Origin: Flavobacterium marginilacus
GTDB taxonomy: Bacteria; Bacteroidota; Bacteroidia; Flavobacteriales; Flavobacteriaceae
Length of the DNA stretch: 64,000 bases
NCBI RefSeq assembly: GCF_026870155.1
Contig: NZ_CP113975.1
Coordinates: 1 to 64,000, forward strand
Reading direction: 5' to 3'
Below the pieces are notes generated by a model. That model had not been told where the DNA came from and did not search any database. It worked only from the letters and a program-made list of their open reading frames with translations. The translations under genes and the position numbers were made by a program. Below are positions 27,306 through 36,314 of this stretch, piece by piece (positions within the stretch are counted from its first letter, which is position 1; each line of letters begins with the position of its first letter).

Positions 27306-29963
27306 TTGAACAGCAATACGTCAAAATACATTTTAGCCATAATCTTTATATCTTTCCTGGTAGCCTGTTCTACCAAGAAGGATACTTTTTTGGCTAGAAA
27401 TTCTCATGCTTTGAGTACAAAACTCAATATATTGTACAATGGACAAATTGCTTTAGACAAAGGCATCAAAGGAATAAATGACAATACTGCCGAAAATTTC
27501 TGGAAACGGCTGCCAGTCGAAAAAATGCAGATTACAGATGATGTGCCAGTGGATGGAAAATCTAAAAATGCCGATTTTGAATTAGCTGAGGCCAAAGCAA
27601 CCAAAGCCATTCAGAAGCACTCTATGAATATTGGCGGGCATGAAAAAAACTATCAGATAGATGAGGCTTATTTATTGCTGGGAAAATCGAGATATTACGA
27701 TCAAAGATTTATTCCTGCGCTAGACGCATTTAATTACATTCTTTATAAATATCCCAACAGCAGTAATATTTATGATGCAAAGATTTGGCGAGAAAAAACA
27801 AATGTCCGTTTAGGAAATGAAGCGGTCGCTATAAAAAATATTTCAAAACTCATTAAAGACAATGAGTATATGAAAAAAGATATTAAAAAACAGAAGCTAA
27901 ACAAGCAGGAATTCGCTAATGCGAACGCAATCTTGGCCAGTGCTTTTTTAAATTTAGAAGAGAAAGACAGTGCTGTAGCAAAGTTAAAACTAGCTAATCA
28001 ATTCACCAGAATTCATGAGGAGAGAGAGCGTTATTCTTTTTTGCTAGGCCAGCTGTATGAAGAATCGGGGCAAAAAGACAGTGCTATTTATTTCTATCAG
28101 ACGGTTATCGACATGAATAGAAAAGCCGAAAGAAAATTTGTTATCCAGGCCTACGCAAAAAAAGCGCAATTGTCAGATTACAAGGATGAGGACTACGACC
28201 TGTTTGTCAAAAAATCTAAAAAGATTATGGAAGACAGAGAAAACAGACCCTATCTGGATGTGATTTATCATAGTATCGGAATCTTTTATGATCATCATAA
28301 TGAAAAAGAAAAAGCTTTAGATTTTTACAATGCTTCTTTAGAAAAAAAATCTTCTGACTCCTATTTGAATGCTTCCAATTATAGAAACATTGGAAATTTG
28401 TATTTCAAGCATACTGAATATCTCAGTGCGGCCAAAAGCTATGATAAATGTTTGGGACTATTGGATCCTAAAACCAGAGAGTTTCTTCAGATTTCAAAAA
28501 TCAGAAAAAATTTAGATCAGGCTATTGTTAATGAGACAATCGCTAAAAGAAATGACAGCATTATTTATGTATATAATTTAAAAGAGCCTGAGCAGATTGT
28601 CTACTACGAGAATTATATTCAAAAATTAAAAAGCAGTGATGAGCTTAAAAAACTGTTAGAGGAGAAACAGAAAAAAATAGAAAATAACATTTTGTTAAAT
28701 GGAAATCAAAATAATCCAGATCCAGCAATTCCTAATCCAAATGTAGAATCTATAAGTTTACCGGCTAATATTCCTGATACGCCTTCATCTCCAATTGCTA
28801 ATACCTTTTATTTTTATAATCCGAATACGGTGGCGTATGGAAAATTAGAGTTTAAGAGAATCTGGGGAAACAGGATTCAAAACAGTTATTGGAGATTTTC
28901 ATCGGGAGCAAATTCAGGAGCAGCTTCTGGAGCAAACGCTGCAGGAGAAATCACTGTTGCACCATCAGATGATAAACGAGCCGCTCCAATGGCTGTGAAT
29001 GAGAAATATACCACTGATTATTATCTGAAGCAATTGCCAAAATCACAAAAAGAGATTGATAGTATAAGCAAAGAAAGAAATGCAGTTTATTATGAATTAG
29101 GAGTTATTTATAAAGAAAAGTTCAAAGAATACGATTTGGCTTCCAATAGATTAGAACAATTATTATTGTACCAGCCTGAAGAAAAACTAATTATTCCCAC
29201 TAAATACAATTTATATAAAATCTACGAAATTACTAATGCTGCTAAAGCAGAAGGCATTAAAAAGGAGTTAGTAAGCCAATACCCTAATTCGAGATATGCA
29301 CAGATTATTACAAATTTAAATACGGCTCAAGGAGCAGGCATAGGTACTCCGGAAGGGGAATATGATAATTTATACCGACAGTTTAAGCAGGAATCTTTTG
29401 CATTAGTTTTGAGTCAGGTCGATGGTTTAATCAGCAATTTTGCAGGTGAAGCTATTGTACCAAAATTTGAACTGCTGAAAGCAAATACTATAGGAAAGTT
29501 ATATGGATTGGCAGCTTATAAAAAAGCAATACAATATGTTGCTGATAATTATTCAAACAGTGAAGAAGGAAAAGATGCTGAAGAAATTCTCAAAACCCAG
29601 ATTCCGCTTTTGGAACAAATGAAATTTAGTACCACGGATAACAATAACTGGAAAGTTGTTTTTAAAATAGATAAAAATGACACTAAACTTGAAACAATAA
29701 TTGAAAGCAGGATAGCTTTGTTTTTTGCCAATGAAAATGTAGAAAGGCTAAAATATACCTGTGATTCCTATTCTGAAAAGGAAAGTTTTGTTTCAATAAC
29801 CGGTATACATTCGCAATCGTATGCACAATTCGTTGCTGCTCTTTTTGCTGAGAATGAACAATATAAAATCAGCCAGCCAGGAATTATTATTTCTGGTGAA
29901 AATTATAAAATAGTTCAAATCAAGAAAAATTTTGAAGAATATCTTTCATTAAAAAAACTGTAA
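27306..29963 (+). CDS. sprE: SprE/PorW type IX secretion and gliding motility lipoprotein
   Basis: 885 residues. Signal peptide with lipobox LVACS at about 18-22, so it is a lipoprotein. Multiple TPR-like helical repeats occupy about 110-400 (AYLLLGKSRYYDQRFIPALD; YRNIGNLYFKHTEYLSAAKS), followed by a Pro/Asn-rich linker (about 460-500) and a second repeat-rich half. SprE (PorW) is needed for type IX secretion and gliding in Flavobacterium. The start is TTG at 27306, since no ATG precedes the signal peptide. The bactofilin gene starts two bases after the stop. Confidence 0.9.
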   Translation: MNSNTSKYILAIIFISFLVACSTKKDTFLARNSHALSTKLNILYNGQIALDKGIKGINDNTAENFWKRLPVEKMQITDDVPVDGKSKNADFELAEAKATKAIQKHSMNIGGHEKNYQIDEAYLLLGKSRYYDQRFIPALDAFNYILYKYPNSSNIYDAKIWREKTNVRLGNEAVAIKNISKLIKDNEYMKKDIKKQKLNKQEFANANAILASAFLNLEEKDSAVAKLKLANQFTRIHEERERYSFLLGQLYEESGQKDSAIYFYQTVIDMNRKAERKFVIQAYAKKAQLSDYKDEDYDLFVKKSKKIMEDRENRPYLDVIYHSIGIFYDHHNEKEKALDFYNASLEKKSSDSYLNASNYRNIGNLYFKHTEYLSAAKSYDKCLGLLDPKTREFLQISKIRKNLDQAIVNETIAKRNDSIIYVYNLKEPEQIVYYENYIQKLKSSDELKKLLEEKQKKIENNILLNGNQNNPDPAIPNPNVESISLPANIPDTPSSPIANTFYFYNPNTVAYGKLEFKRIWGNRIQNSYWRFSSGANSGAASGANAAGEITVAPSDDKRAAPMAVNEKYTTDYYLKQLPKSQKEIDSISKERNAVYYELGVIYKEKFKEYDLASNRLEQLLLYQPEEKLIIPTKYNLYKIYEITNAAKAEGIKKELVSQYPNSRYAQIITNLNTAQGAGIGTPEGEYDNLYRQFKQESFALVLSQVDGLISNFAGEAIVPKFELLKANTIGKLYGLAAYKKAIQYVADNYSNSEEGKDAEEILKTQIPLLEQMKFSTTDNNNWKVVFKIDKNDTKLETIIESRIALFFANENVERLKYTCDSYSEKESFVSITGIHSQSYAQFVAALFAENEQYKISQPGIIISGENYKIVQIKKNFEEYLSLKKL

Positions 29964-29965
29964 TT

Positions 29966-30349
29966 ATGTTTGATAAAAAGCCCAAATCCTACACAGACCT
30001 TTTAGGAAAGACAAATAGAATAGTCGAAGGGACTACTATACACGGAGATATTATTTCGCCAGCCGATTTTAGATTGGACGGGGAGCTGATAGGAAACTTT
30101 ACATCTAATGGTAAATTAGTAATTGGACCTTCGGGCAGTATCAAAGGAGATATTATTTGTAATACAGTAGACATAGAAGGAAAATTTGAAGGCAAAATAA
30201 AGGTAGAAGGCCTTTTGAATATAAAAGAATCAGCCAATATTATTGGTGAGGTCGAAATTGGCAAACTGGCGGTAGAACCAGGCGCTGTCTTCAATGCTTC
30301 CTGTGTTATGTTTACAAAAACTGTAGCTCCAGCAAATGCCGACAAATAA
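29966..30349 (+). CDS. Bactofilin (polymer-forming cytoskeletal protein)
   Basis: 127 residues. The central bactofilin beta-helix is at about 18-110, seen as short beta repeats (IHGDIISPADFRLDGELIG; GPSGSIKGDIICNTVDIEG). Bactofilins form filaments without nucleotide and act as scaffolds for cell shape, motility or secretion machines. It sits two bases after sprE and overlaps atpZ by 14 bases, so translation is likely coupled on both sides. The position suggests a scaffold role linked to gliding/type IX secretion, which is inference. Confidence 0.9.
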   Translation: MFDKKPKSYTDLLGKTNRIVEGTTIHGDIISPADFRLDGELIGNFTSNGKLVIGPSGSIKGDIICNTVDIEGKFEGKIKVEGLLNIKESANIIGEVEIGKLAVEPGAVFNASCVMFTKTVAPANADK

Positions 30350-30581
30350 CTCCCCAAAAAAGAACAACTACAATAAATGGCTGGCCTTGATTAATATTCC
30401 CATCCAAATGGGAGTTATTATCTTTTTGTTTTCTTATTTAGGAAATTGGCTGGATGAGAATCATCCAAGTACCAAAGTATATTATGTAAAAATAATGGTA
30501 ATGGCCGGTGTTTTTTTGGCACTGTATAATGTAATCCGCCAAGTAAACGAAATAAATAAAAACAATAATAGTAAAGTGTAA
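30336..30581 (+). CDS. atpZ: AtpZ/AtpI family ATP synthase accessory protein
   Basis: 81 residues with two membrane helices (about 18-36 and 50-68) and a polar N-terminus, the AtpZ pattern. AtpI/AtpZ proteins help assemble the c ring or import Mg/Ca ions. It overlaps the bactofilin gene by 14 bases and shares TAATG with the following gene. In this window it lies ahead of atpB but is separated from it by another small gene and a promoter. Confidence 0.8.
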   Translation: MPTNNSPKKNNYNKWLALINIPIQMGVIIFLFSYLGNWLDENHPSTKVYYVKIMVMAGVFLALYNVIRQVNEINKNNNSKV

Positions 30582-30973
30582 TGAGTTTAAAAAAAATGTA
30601 TTCTTTTTTTGTTTTAATAGGTGCCGCATTCCTATTATATGTAATTCATAAAATGGTTTTCTATGTTTTAAACATTAAAGAAGCGTCTTTTCATTATTCA
30701 CTGGAAACACTTTATTTCTTTTTCCTGGCTTTGTCGGCAGTTATTTTCAAGGTTTTATTAACAGTCAAAGAAAAAAGTTTTGACAACGTAGGAATGTCGT
30801 TTCTTTTGGTGACCAGTGTTAAGATGGTTTTTTGTTACTTGATTTTAAGACCGTTATTGCAGACTCCAAAGTTAGATAATCCTGCGGAACGAATAAATTT
30901 CTTTATCCTGTTTATTGTCTTTTTAACAATTGAGACACTTTTTACGATACGCTTAGTAAACGAAAAGCAATAA
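30581..30973 (+). CDS. Small membrane protein of the atp locus (DUF6168/AtpI-like)
   Basis: 130 residues with four membrane helices (about 8-27, 43-63, 72-92, 105-125). The start overlaps the atpZ stop in TAATG. Topology and place are those of AtpI, but the sequence is a Bacteroidota-specific family that I know as DUF6168 (from memory). A role in ATP synthase assembly is likely by position but unproven. Confidence 0.7.
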   Translation: MSLKKMYSFFVLIGAAFLLYVIHKMVFYVLNIKEASFHYSLETLYFFFLALSAVIFKVLLTVKEKSFDNVGMSFLLVTSVKMVFCYLILRPLLQTPKLDNPAERINFFILFIVFLTIETLFTIRLVNEKQ

Positions 30974-31022
30974 TCAATATCGCTGTGAATCAAATTCTCA
31001 AAAAAATACGATTATAATCCTT

Positions 31023-31050
31023 TTGAGTATTAATAAAAAATGTACCTTTG
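31023..31050 (+). promoter_or_regulatory. Promoter of the atpB-G operon
   Basis: TTG at 31023-31025, a 17-base spacer, then TACCTTTG at 31043-31050: both Flavobacterium -33 and -7 elements at an acceptable distance, 43 bases before atpB. It is the best promoter match in the window. Confidence 0.6.
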
Positions 31051-31093
31051 CACCAAATTTTAGAATCGTTAAAAAATAAGATATTTAAGAGAT

Positions 31094-32248
31094 ATGGTGA
31101 TTTCCAACAAAGCACTTAGATTTATTATAGCGACTTTCGTTATATGTCTTCCTTTTATTAGTTTTGCAAACCCTGAAACTGCTACTACAAATGCTCAAAA
31201 TGTAGAATCTCACGAAGGTTCGAAATCAGGTCATGAAGCTCACGGTGAACCTACAGATGTGAAATCTAAAGTTAAGGCATTTATAAAACACCACGTTTTA
31301 GATTCTCATGAATTTTCTTTTTTTCAAGATGATGAAACAGGAGAACATTATGGATTTCCATTACCAATTATTATTTGGGACGGTGGACTTCAAGTTTTTT
31401 CTTCTTCAAAATTTGAGCACGGTGAAGCTGTTGCCGAATCAAACGGAAACTACTACAAATTAAATCACCATGACGGAAAAATTTACAAAACAGATGCTGC
31501 TGGTACTATAACCGAAGATGAAGCAACAGGTTTTCCAGTAAATGAGCGTCCTTTGGATTTGTCAATTACAAAATCAGTTTTGTCTATAATAATAGCGGCT
31601 ATTTTAATGTTCTTCATTTTTTCAGGTTTAGCAAAATCTTATGCTAAAAATAATGGAATCGCTTCTGGAGCAGCTCGTATCTTTGAGCCACTTGTAATAT
31701 ATGTACGTGATGAAATTGCAATCCCTAACATTGGCGAGAAACATTATAAAAGATATATGAGTTATTTACTGACTATCTTTTTCTTTGTGCTGTTCCTGAA
31801 TATTTTTGGTTTGATGCCTTTTGGTATTAACGTTACAGGAAATCTTACTATTACTTTTTCATTAGCTATTCTTACTTTTTTAATAACAAACTTTACTGCC
31901 AATAAAAACTATTGGGGGCACATTTTCTGGATGCCGGGTGTACCAAAAGTTATGCGTATTGTTTTGGCTCCTATTGAATTATTAGGAGTTTTCATTAAGC
32001 CATTCTCATTGATGATACGTTTGTATGCAAACATTTTTGCAGGGCACATTGTATTGATGAGTATTATCGGTTTGATGTTTATTTTCAAAAGCTGGCTAGG
32101 AAGCAGTTTGTCATTTGGATTGTCATTTGCACTTTCTATCCTTGAAATATTAGTAGCATTTTTACAAGCGTATATTTTCACGATGTTATCTGCTTTGTAC
32201 TTTGGTGCAGCAGTAGAAGAGCATCATCATGAGGAAGCTCATCACTAA
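31094..32248 (+). CDS. atpB: ATP synthase F0 subunit a
   Basis: 384 residues. A signal peptide (about 1-25) and a periplasmic extension with a histidine-rich part precede the conserved membrane domain, as in other Bacteroidota. The essential Arg is in the segment MIRLYANIFAGHI at about 311-323, and the proton-channel helix LQAYIFTMLSALYFGAAVEE follows. The C-terminus ends HHHEEAHH. It forms the stator half-channels for protons. First gene of the operon, with its own promoter. Confidence 0.97.
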   Translation: MVISNKALRFIIATFVICLPFISFANPETATTNAQNVESHEGSKSGHEAHGEPTDVKSKVKAFIKHHVLDSHEFSFFQDDETGEHYGFPLPIIIWDGGLQVFSSSKFEHGEAVAESNGNYYKLNHHDGKIYKTDAAGTITEDEATGFPVNERPLDLSITKSVLSIIIAAILMFFIFSGLAKSYAKNNGIASGAARIFEPLVIYVRDEIAIPNIGEKHYKRYMSYLLTIFFFVLFLNIFGLMPFGINVTGNLTITFSLAILTFLITNFTANKNYWGHIFWMPGVPKVMRIVLAPIELLGVFIKPFSLMIRLYANIFAGHIVLMSIIGLMFIFKSWLGSSLSFGLSFALSILEILVAFLQAYIFTMLSALYFGAAVEEHHHEEAHH

Positions 32249-32273
32249 AAAAGTTAGAAATTCGAAATAAGAA

Positions 32274-32291
32274 GTTAGAAGTAGTTCTAAC
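32274..32291 (+). repeat. Short stem-loop between atpB and atpE
   Basis: GTTAGAA, loop GTAG, TTCTAAC: a seven-base perfect stem within a region of repeated TTAGAA/CTAAC words. It could shape the message before atpE; no terminator T run. Confidence 0.45.
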
Positions 32292-32349
32292 CTCTAAGTT
32301 CTGAAGTCTAACCTTAAAATTGAATGTTTAATTTTTAATTATATATATT

Positions 32350-32541
32350 ATGGAAATTCCACAAATCGTAGGAGCAGGATTGATCGTTATCGGAGCAGGA
32401 TTAGGTATTGGTAGAATCGGTGGTTCAGCAATGGATGCTATCGCTCGTCAGCCAGAAGCTTCAGGTAAAATCCAAACTGCAATGCTTATTGCAGCTGCAC
32501 TTATTGAAGGTATTGGTTTTGCTGCGTTATTCGCATCTTAA
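32350..32541 (+). CDS. atpE: ATP synthase F0 subunit c
   Basis: 63 residues, short for the family but usual for flavobacteria: two membrane helices joined by the polar loop ARQPEASGK (about 32-40). The ion-binding carboxylate is Glu53 in ALIEGIGFAALF; it is followed by Gly, without the Ser/Thr and Gln ligands of Na+-type rings, so H+ is the likely ion. Many copies form the rotor ring. A strong stem-loop follows immediately. Confidence 0.97.
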   Translation: MEIPQIVGAGLIVIGAGLGIGRIGGSAMDAIARQPEASGKIQTAMLIAAALIEGIGFAALFAS

Positions 32542-32552
32542 TTAAAACTAAA

Positions 32553-32591
32553 AAAACAATAGTTACAACGGTTGGTTGTAACTATTGTTTT
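32553..32591 (+). terminator. Strong stem-loop after atpE, inside the operon
   Basis: Perfect 16-base stem (AAAACAATAGTTACAA at 32553-32568 and its complement at 32576-32591) with a seven-base loop and a short T run. It looks like a partial terminator or a 3'-end stabiliser that would raise atpE over the genes downstream. Confidence 0.75.
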
Positions 32592-32663
32592 AATTAAATG
32601 CTTGAAAATTATATTAAACAGATTAAATTTTATTTTTAAAATACAACTTACAATTTATAAAAC

Positions 32664-33164
32664 ATGGAAAAGTTAATAAATCAGTTTGAGTTAGGTTTGT
32701 TCTTCTGGCAAGTATTAATATTTGTTGGTTTAATATTCTTATTGAAAAAATTTGCTTGGAAACCGATTCTTGATGCTGTAAACGATAGAGAAGAAGGAAT
32801 TAAAAACGCATTGCTTTCTGCTGAAAATGCAAAAAAAGAAATGCAGAATTTGCAAGCTGATAACCAGCGTATTTTACAAGAAGCTAGATTAGAGCGTGAC
32901 AACATGCTTAAAGAAGCTCGTGAAATGAAAGACAAAATGGTTGACGATGCCAAAAATGAAGCTCAGGCTCAAGGTCAAAAAATGATTGACCAAGCGAAAG
33001 TTGCAATCGAAAGCGAAAAAAATGCAGCTATGGCTGAATTGAAATTGCAAGTTTCAACTTTGTCACTTAGTATTGCTGAAAAATTATTAAAAGAGGAATT
33101 GTCTAACAAAGAAGCTCAGACTAAATTGGTTGAGAAATTGTTAGGTGACGTTAAATTGAACTAA
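32664..33164 (+). CDS. atpF: ATP synthase F0 subunit b
   Basis: 166 residues: one N-terminal membrane helix (about 9-27) and a long charged helix typical of the peripheral stalk (ENAKKEMQNLQADNQRILQE). It links F0 to the delta subunit and alpha/beta head. Two bases separate it from atpH. Confidence 0.96.
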   Translation: MEKLINQFELGLFFWQVLIFVGLIFLLKKFAWKPILDAVNDREEGIKNALLSAENAKKEMQNLQADNQRILQEARLERDNMLKEAREMKDKMVDDAKNEAQAQGQKMIDQAKVAIESEKNAAMAELKLQVSTLSLSIAEKLLKEELSNKEAQTKLVEKLLGDVKLN

Positions 33165-33166
33165 TC

Positions 33167-33700
33167 ATGGCAAGTACTAGAGCAGCAATTCGTTATGCGA
33201 CCGCAATTTTAGATTTATCCAATTCAAAAGGGGTATCTGAAGCTGTGAATAATGACATGAAATCTATTGCTTCAACGATTAAGGGAAATGAGGAATTGAA
33301 TACTTTTATTCAAAACCCAACCATTAAAGTAGAAGTGAAAGAGAAAGCACTTTTAGAAGTTTTTGCTACTGTTGACAATGTAACCAAAGGTTTGATTCAT
33401 TTGTTATTTGAAAACAAAAGATTTGAAATCCTTGATATTATTGCGGCAGAATACAGCAAATTGTTTGATATCAAGAATAATGTTGAAGTTGCCAAAGTAA
33501 CAACTGCTGTTGCTATGGACGCTGCACTTGAAGCTAAAGTTTTGGCTAAAATTGCAACACTTTCTGATAAAAAAATCACGATAGTAAATACTGTAGATCC
33601 TTCTATCATCGGAGGATTTATATTAAGAATAGGCGATCAGCAGTATAATGCTTCTGTTGCCAGCAGATTACAAATATTAAAGAGAGAGTTAAGTAATTAG
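33167..33700 (+). CDS. atpH: ATP synthase F1 subunit delta
   Basis: 177 residues, typical length. The N-terminal helical bundle begins AAIRYATAILDLS, and the C-terminal signature is IVNTVDPSIIGGFILRIGDQ. It connects the b stalk to the top of alpha. Placed between atpF and atpA as expected. Confidence 0.96.
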   Translation: MASTRAAIRYATAILDLSNSKGVSEAVNNDMKSIASTIKGNEELNTFIQNPTIKVEVKEKALLEVFATVDNVTKGLIHLLFENKRFEILDIIAAEYSKLFDIKNNVEVAKVTTAVAMDAALEAKVLAKIATLSDKKITIVNTVDPSIIGGFILRIGDQQYNASVASRLQILKRELSN

Positions 33701-33736
33701 TTTTATTACACATAAGTGTCTAAATTATAATTTAAG

Positions 33737-35314
33737 ATGGCGGAAATTAAACCAGCTGAAATTTCAGCGATATTAAGAAAGCAAGTAGAAGGTTTTGAGT
33801 CTGGTGCTACACTAGAGGAAGTGGGTACAGTACTTCAAGTTGGAGATGGTATTGCTCTTATTTATGGGCTTTCAAATGTTCAATACGGTGAGTTAGTTGA
33901 ATTCGAAAACGGATTAGAAGCAATCGTTTTGAACCTTGAACAAGATAATGTTGGGGTGGTACTTTTAGGACCTTCAACAGGAATAAAAGAAGGATCTACA
34001 GCAAAAAGAACACAACGTATCGCTTCTCTTAAAACAGGAGAAGGAATGGTAGGACGTGTAGTCAACACTCTTGGTTTTCCAATTGACGGAAAAGGACCAA
34101 TCGGTGGTGAATTATTCGAAATGCCTTTGGAAAGAAAAGCTCCTGGAGTTATCTTCCGTCAGCCGGTAACTGAACCATTGCAAACAGGTGTAAAAGCAGT
34201 TGATGCTATGATCCCAGTTGGACGTGGACAGCGTGAGCTTGTTATTGGTGACCGTCAGACAGGAAAATCTACTGTTTGTATCGATACCATCTTAAATCAA
34301 AAAGAATTTTATGATGCAGGTAAACCTGTATTTTGTATATATGTAGCAATTGGTCAAAAAGCTTCTACTGTTGCAGGAATTGCAAAAACATTAGAAGAAA
34401 AAGGAGCAATGGCTTACACAGTGATCGTAGCAGCAAATGCTTCTGATCCAGCTCCAATGCAAGTTTATGCTCCTTTCGCAGGTGCTGCAATTGGAGAATA
34501 TTTTAGAGATTCAGGCCGTCCGGCTTTAATCGTTTATGATGATTTGTCTAAACAAGCTGTTGCTTACCGTGAGGTTTCTCTTTTATTAAGAAGACCACCA
34601 GGACGTGAAGCATATCCTGGAGACGTTTTCTACTTACACTCCCGTTTATTAGAAAGAGCTTGTAAAGTTATCGCTGATGACAGTATTGCTAAAGACATGA
34701 ACGATTTACCAGATTCTTTGAAAGGAATTGTAAAAGGCGGAGGTTCTTTGACTGCATTGCCAATTATCGAAACTCAAGCGGGTGACGTATCTGCATATAT
34801 CCCAACAAACGTAATTTCGATTACTGACGGACAGATTTTCTTGGATGGAGATTTGTTTAACTCTGGTGTTCGTCCTGCAATTAACGTAGGTATTTCTGTA
34901 TCTCGTGTTGGAGGTAATGCTCAAATTAAATCAATGAAGAAAGTATCAGGTACTTTGAAATTAGATCAAGCACAATTCCGTGAATTGGAAGCGTTTGCTA
35001 AATTCGGTTCTGATCTTGATGCTGTAACATTGAACGTAATTGAAAAAGGAAAAAGAAACGTTGAAATCTTGAAACAAGGTTTGAATGATCCTTATACAGT
35101 TGAAGACCAAATTGCAATTATCTATGCTGGATCTAAAAACTTATTGAGAAATGTTCCTGTGAACAAAGTGAAAGAATTTGAGAAAGATTTCTTGGAATTC
35201 TTGAACAACAAGCACAGAGCTACTCTTGATGCTTTAAAAGCAGGAAAATTAACAGATGAAATTACAGATGTACTTGAAACTGTTGCAAAAGAAATTTCAG
35301 CGAAATATAACTAA
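33737..35314 (+). CDS. atpA: ATP synthase F1 subunit alpha
   Basis: 525 residues. Beta-barrel N-domain with [13 protein letters not shown], Walker [10 protein letters not shown] at 171-179, Walker B region [12 protein letters not shown], and the C-terminal helical domain. The alpha signature [13 protein letters not shown] is present. Non-catalytic nucleotide-binding subunit of F1. Highly conserved, with more optimal codon use than its neighbours, as expected of an abundant protein. Confidence 0.98.
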   Translation: MAEIKPAEISAILRKQVEGFESGATLEEVGTVLQVGDGIALIYGLSNVQYGELVEFENGLEAIVLNLEQDNVGVVLLGPSTGIKEGSTAKRTQRIASLKTGEGMVGRVVNTLGFPIDGKGPIGGELFEMPLERKAPGVIFRQPVTEPLQTGVKAVDAMIPVGRGQRELVIGDRQTGKSTVCIDTILNQKEFYDAGKPVFCIYVAIGQKASTVAGIAKTLEEKGAMAYTVIVAANASDPAPMQVYAPFAGAAIGEYFRDSGRPALIVYDDLSKQAVAYREVSLLLRRPPGREAYPGDVFYLHSRLLERACKVIADDSIAKDMNDLPDSLKGIVKGGGSLTALPIIETQAGDVSAYIPTNVISITDGQIFLDGDLFNSGVRPAINVGISVSRVGGNAQIKSMKKVSGTLKLDQAQFRELEAFAKFGSDLDAVTLNVIEKGKRNVEILKQGLNDPYTVEDQIAIIYAGSKNLLRNVPVNKVKEFEKDFLEFLNNKHRATLDALKAGKLTDEITDVLETVAKEISAKYN

Positions 35315-35317
35315 TTT

Positions 35318-35394
35318 TAGTTGATGGTTGTTGGTTGATTGTTGCTGGATTTATCCAAGTAAACTATCAACCAACAACTAACAACCAACAACTA
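35318..35394 (+). repeat. Long imperfect hairpin between atpA and atpG
   Basis: Arms of 27 bases (35318-35344 and 35368-35394) with four mismatches, built of TTG/CAA words, with a 23-base loop. It fills nearly the whole intergenic space. No terminator T run follows. Confidence 0.7.
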
Positions 35395-35401
35395 TAAAAA
35401 A

Positions 35402-36262
35402 ATGGCAAATTTAAAGGAAATCCGTAATAGAATTACTTCCATTTCATCTACGATGCAGATTACATCGGCGATGAAAATGGTTTCTGCAGCAAAGCTAAAG
35501 AAAGCACAAGATGCGATCACTGCAATGCGCCCTTATGCCGAAAAATTAACGGAATTATTACAGAATCTATCTGCTTCACTTGATGGTGATGTTGGAGGAG
35601 AATTTACTACACAGCGTGAAGTAAAAAAAGTATTAATTGTAGCAATCACTTCTAACAGAGGTTTGTGCGGTGCTTTTAACACGAATGTAATTAAGGAAGC
35701 TAAAAACCGTTCTGAATATTATGCAGGTAAACAAGTAGATGTTTTTGCTATCGGAAAAAAAGGAAACGATATTTTATCTAAAACGTCAACTGTAATTGAC
35801 AATCAAAGTGCAATTTTTGATAATTTAACTTTTGACAATGTTGCGGCTATTGCAGAAACATTAACTCAAAAGTTTGTTTCGGGTGAATATGACAAAATTG
35901 AATTGGTTTACAATCAATTTAAAAATGCTGCTACTCAAATCGTTCAGGTAGAACAGTTTTTGCCATTAGCACCTATTCAATCTGATAAAGCGGTATCTAA
36001 TGGGGATTACATTTTTGAACCTGCAAAGGAAGAAATTGTAATGACGTTAATTCCAAAAGCTTTGAAAACACAATTGTACAAAGGTATCCGTGATTCATTT
36101 GCATCAGAGCATGGAGCACGTATGACTGCAATGCATAAAGCAACTGATAATGCAACTGATTTGAGAGATCAATTAAAATTGACTTACAATAAAGCACGTC
36201 AGGCAGCAATTACAAATGAGATCTTAGAAATTGTTGGTGGTGCCGAGGCTTTGAAAGGTTAA
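35402..36262 (+). CDS. atpG: ATP synthase F1 subunit gamma
   Basis: 286 residues. The N-terminal helix NRITSISSTMQITSAMKMVS and the C-terminal helix ATDNATDLRDQLKLTYNKAR form the central rotor shaft; TSNRGLCGAFNTN is the conserved core motif. It is the last gene of the operon: atpD and atpC (beta, epsilon) do not follow, as is usual in Bacteroidota where they lie elsewhere. Confidence 0.97.
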   Translation: MANLKEIRNRITSISSTMQITSAMKMVSAAKLKKAQDAITAMRPYAEKLTELLQNLSASLDGDVGGEFTTQREVKKVLIVAITSNRGLCGAFNTNVIKEAKNRSEYYAGKQVDVFAIGKKGNDILSKTSTVIDNQSAIFDNLTFDNVAAIAETLTQKFVSGEYDKIELVYNQFKNAATQIVQVEQFLPLAPIQSDKAVSNGDYIFEPAKEEIVMTLIPKALKTQLYKGIRDSFASEHGARMTAMHKATDNATDLRDQLKLTYNKARQAAITNEILEIVGGAEALKG

Positions 36263-36284
36263 TTTCTAGAATATATAAAAAGCG

Positions 36285-36312
36285 AAAAAAGAGCCAAACG
36301 GCTCTTTTTTTT
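36285..36312 (+). terminator. Terminator of the atp operon
   Basis: GAGCC, loop AAAC, GGCTC, extended by A/T pairing and followed by a run of eight T; 29 bases after the atpG stop. Confidence 0.9.
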
Positions 36313-36314
36313 AT

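Noticed and set aside
29989..30357. Minus-strand open frame opposite the bactofilin gene
   Set aside because: It mirrors the codon pattern of the bactofilin; the plus-strand protein has a clear family match and coupling to neighbours.
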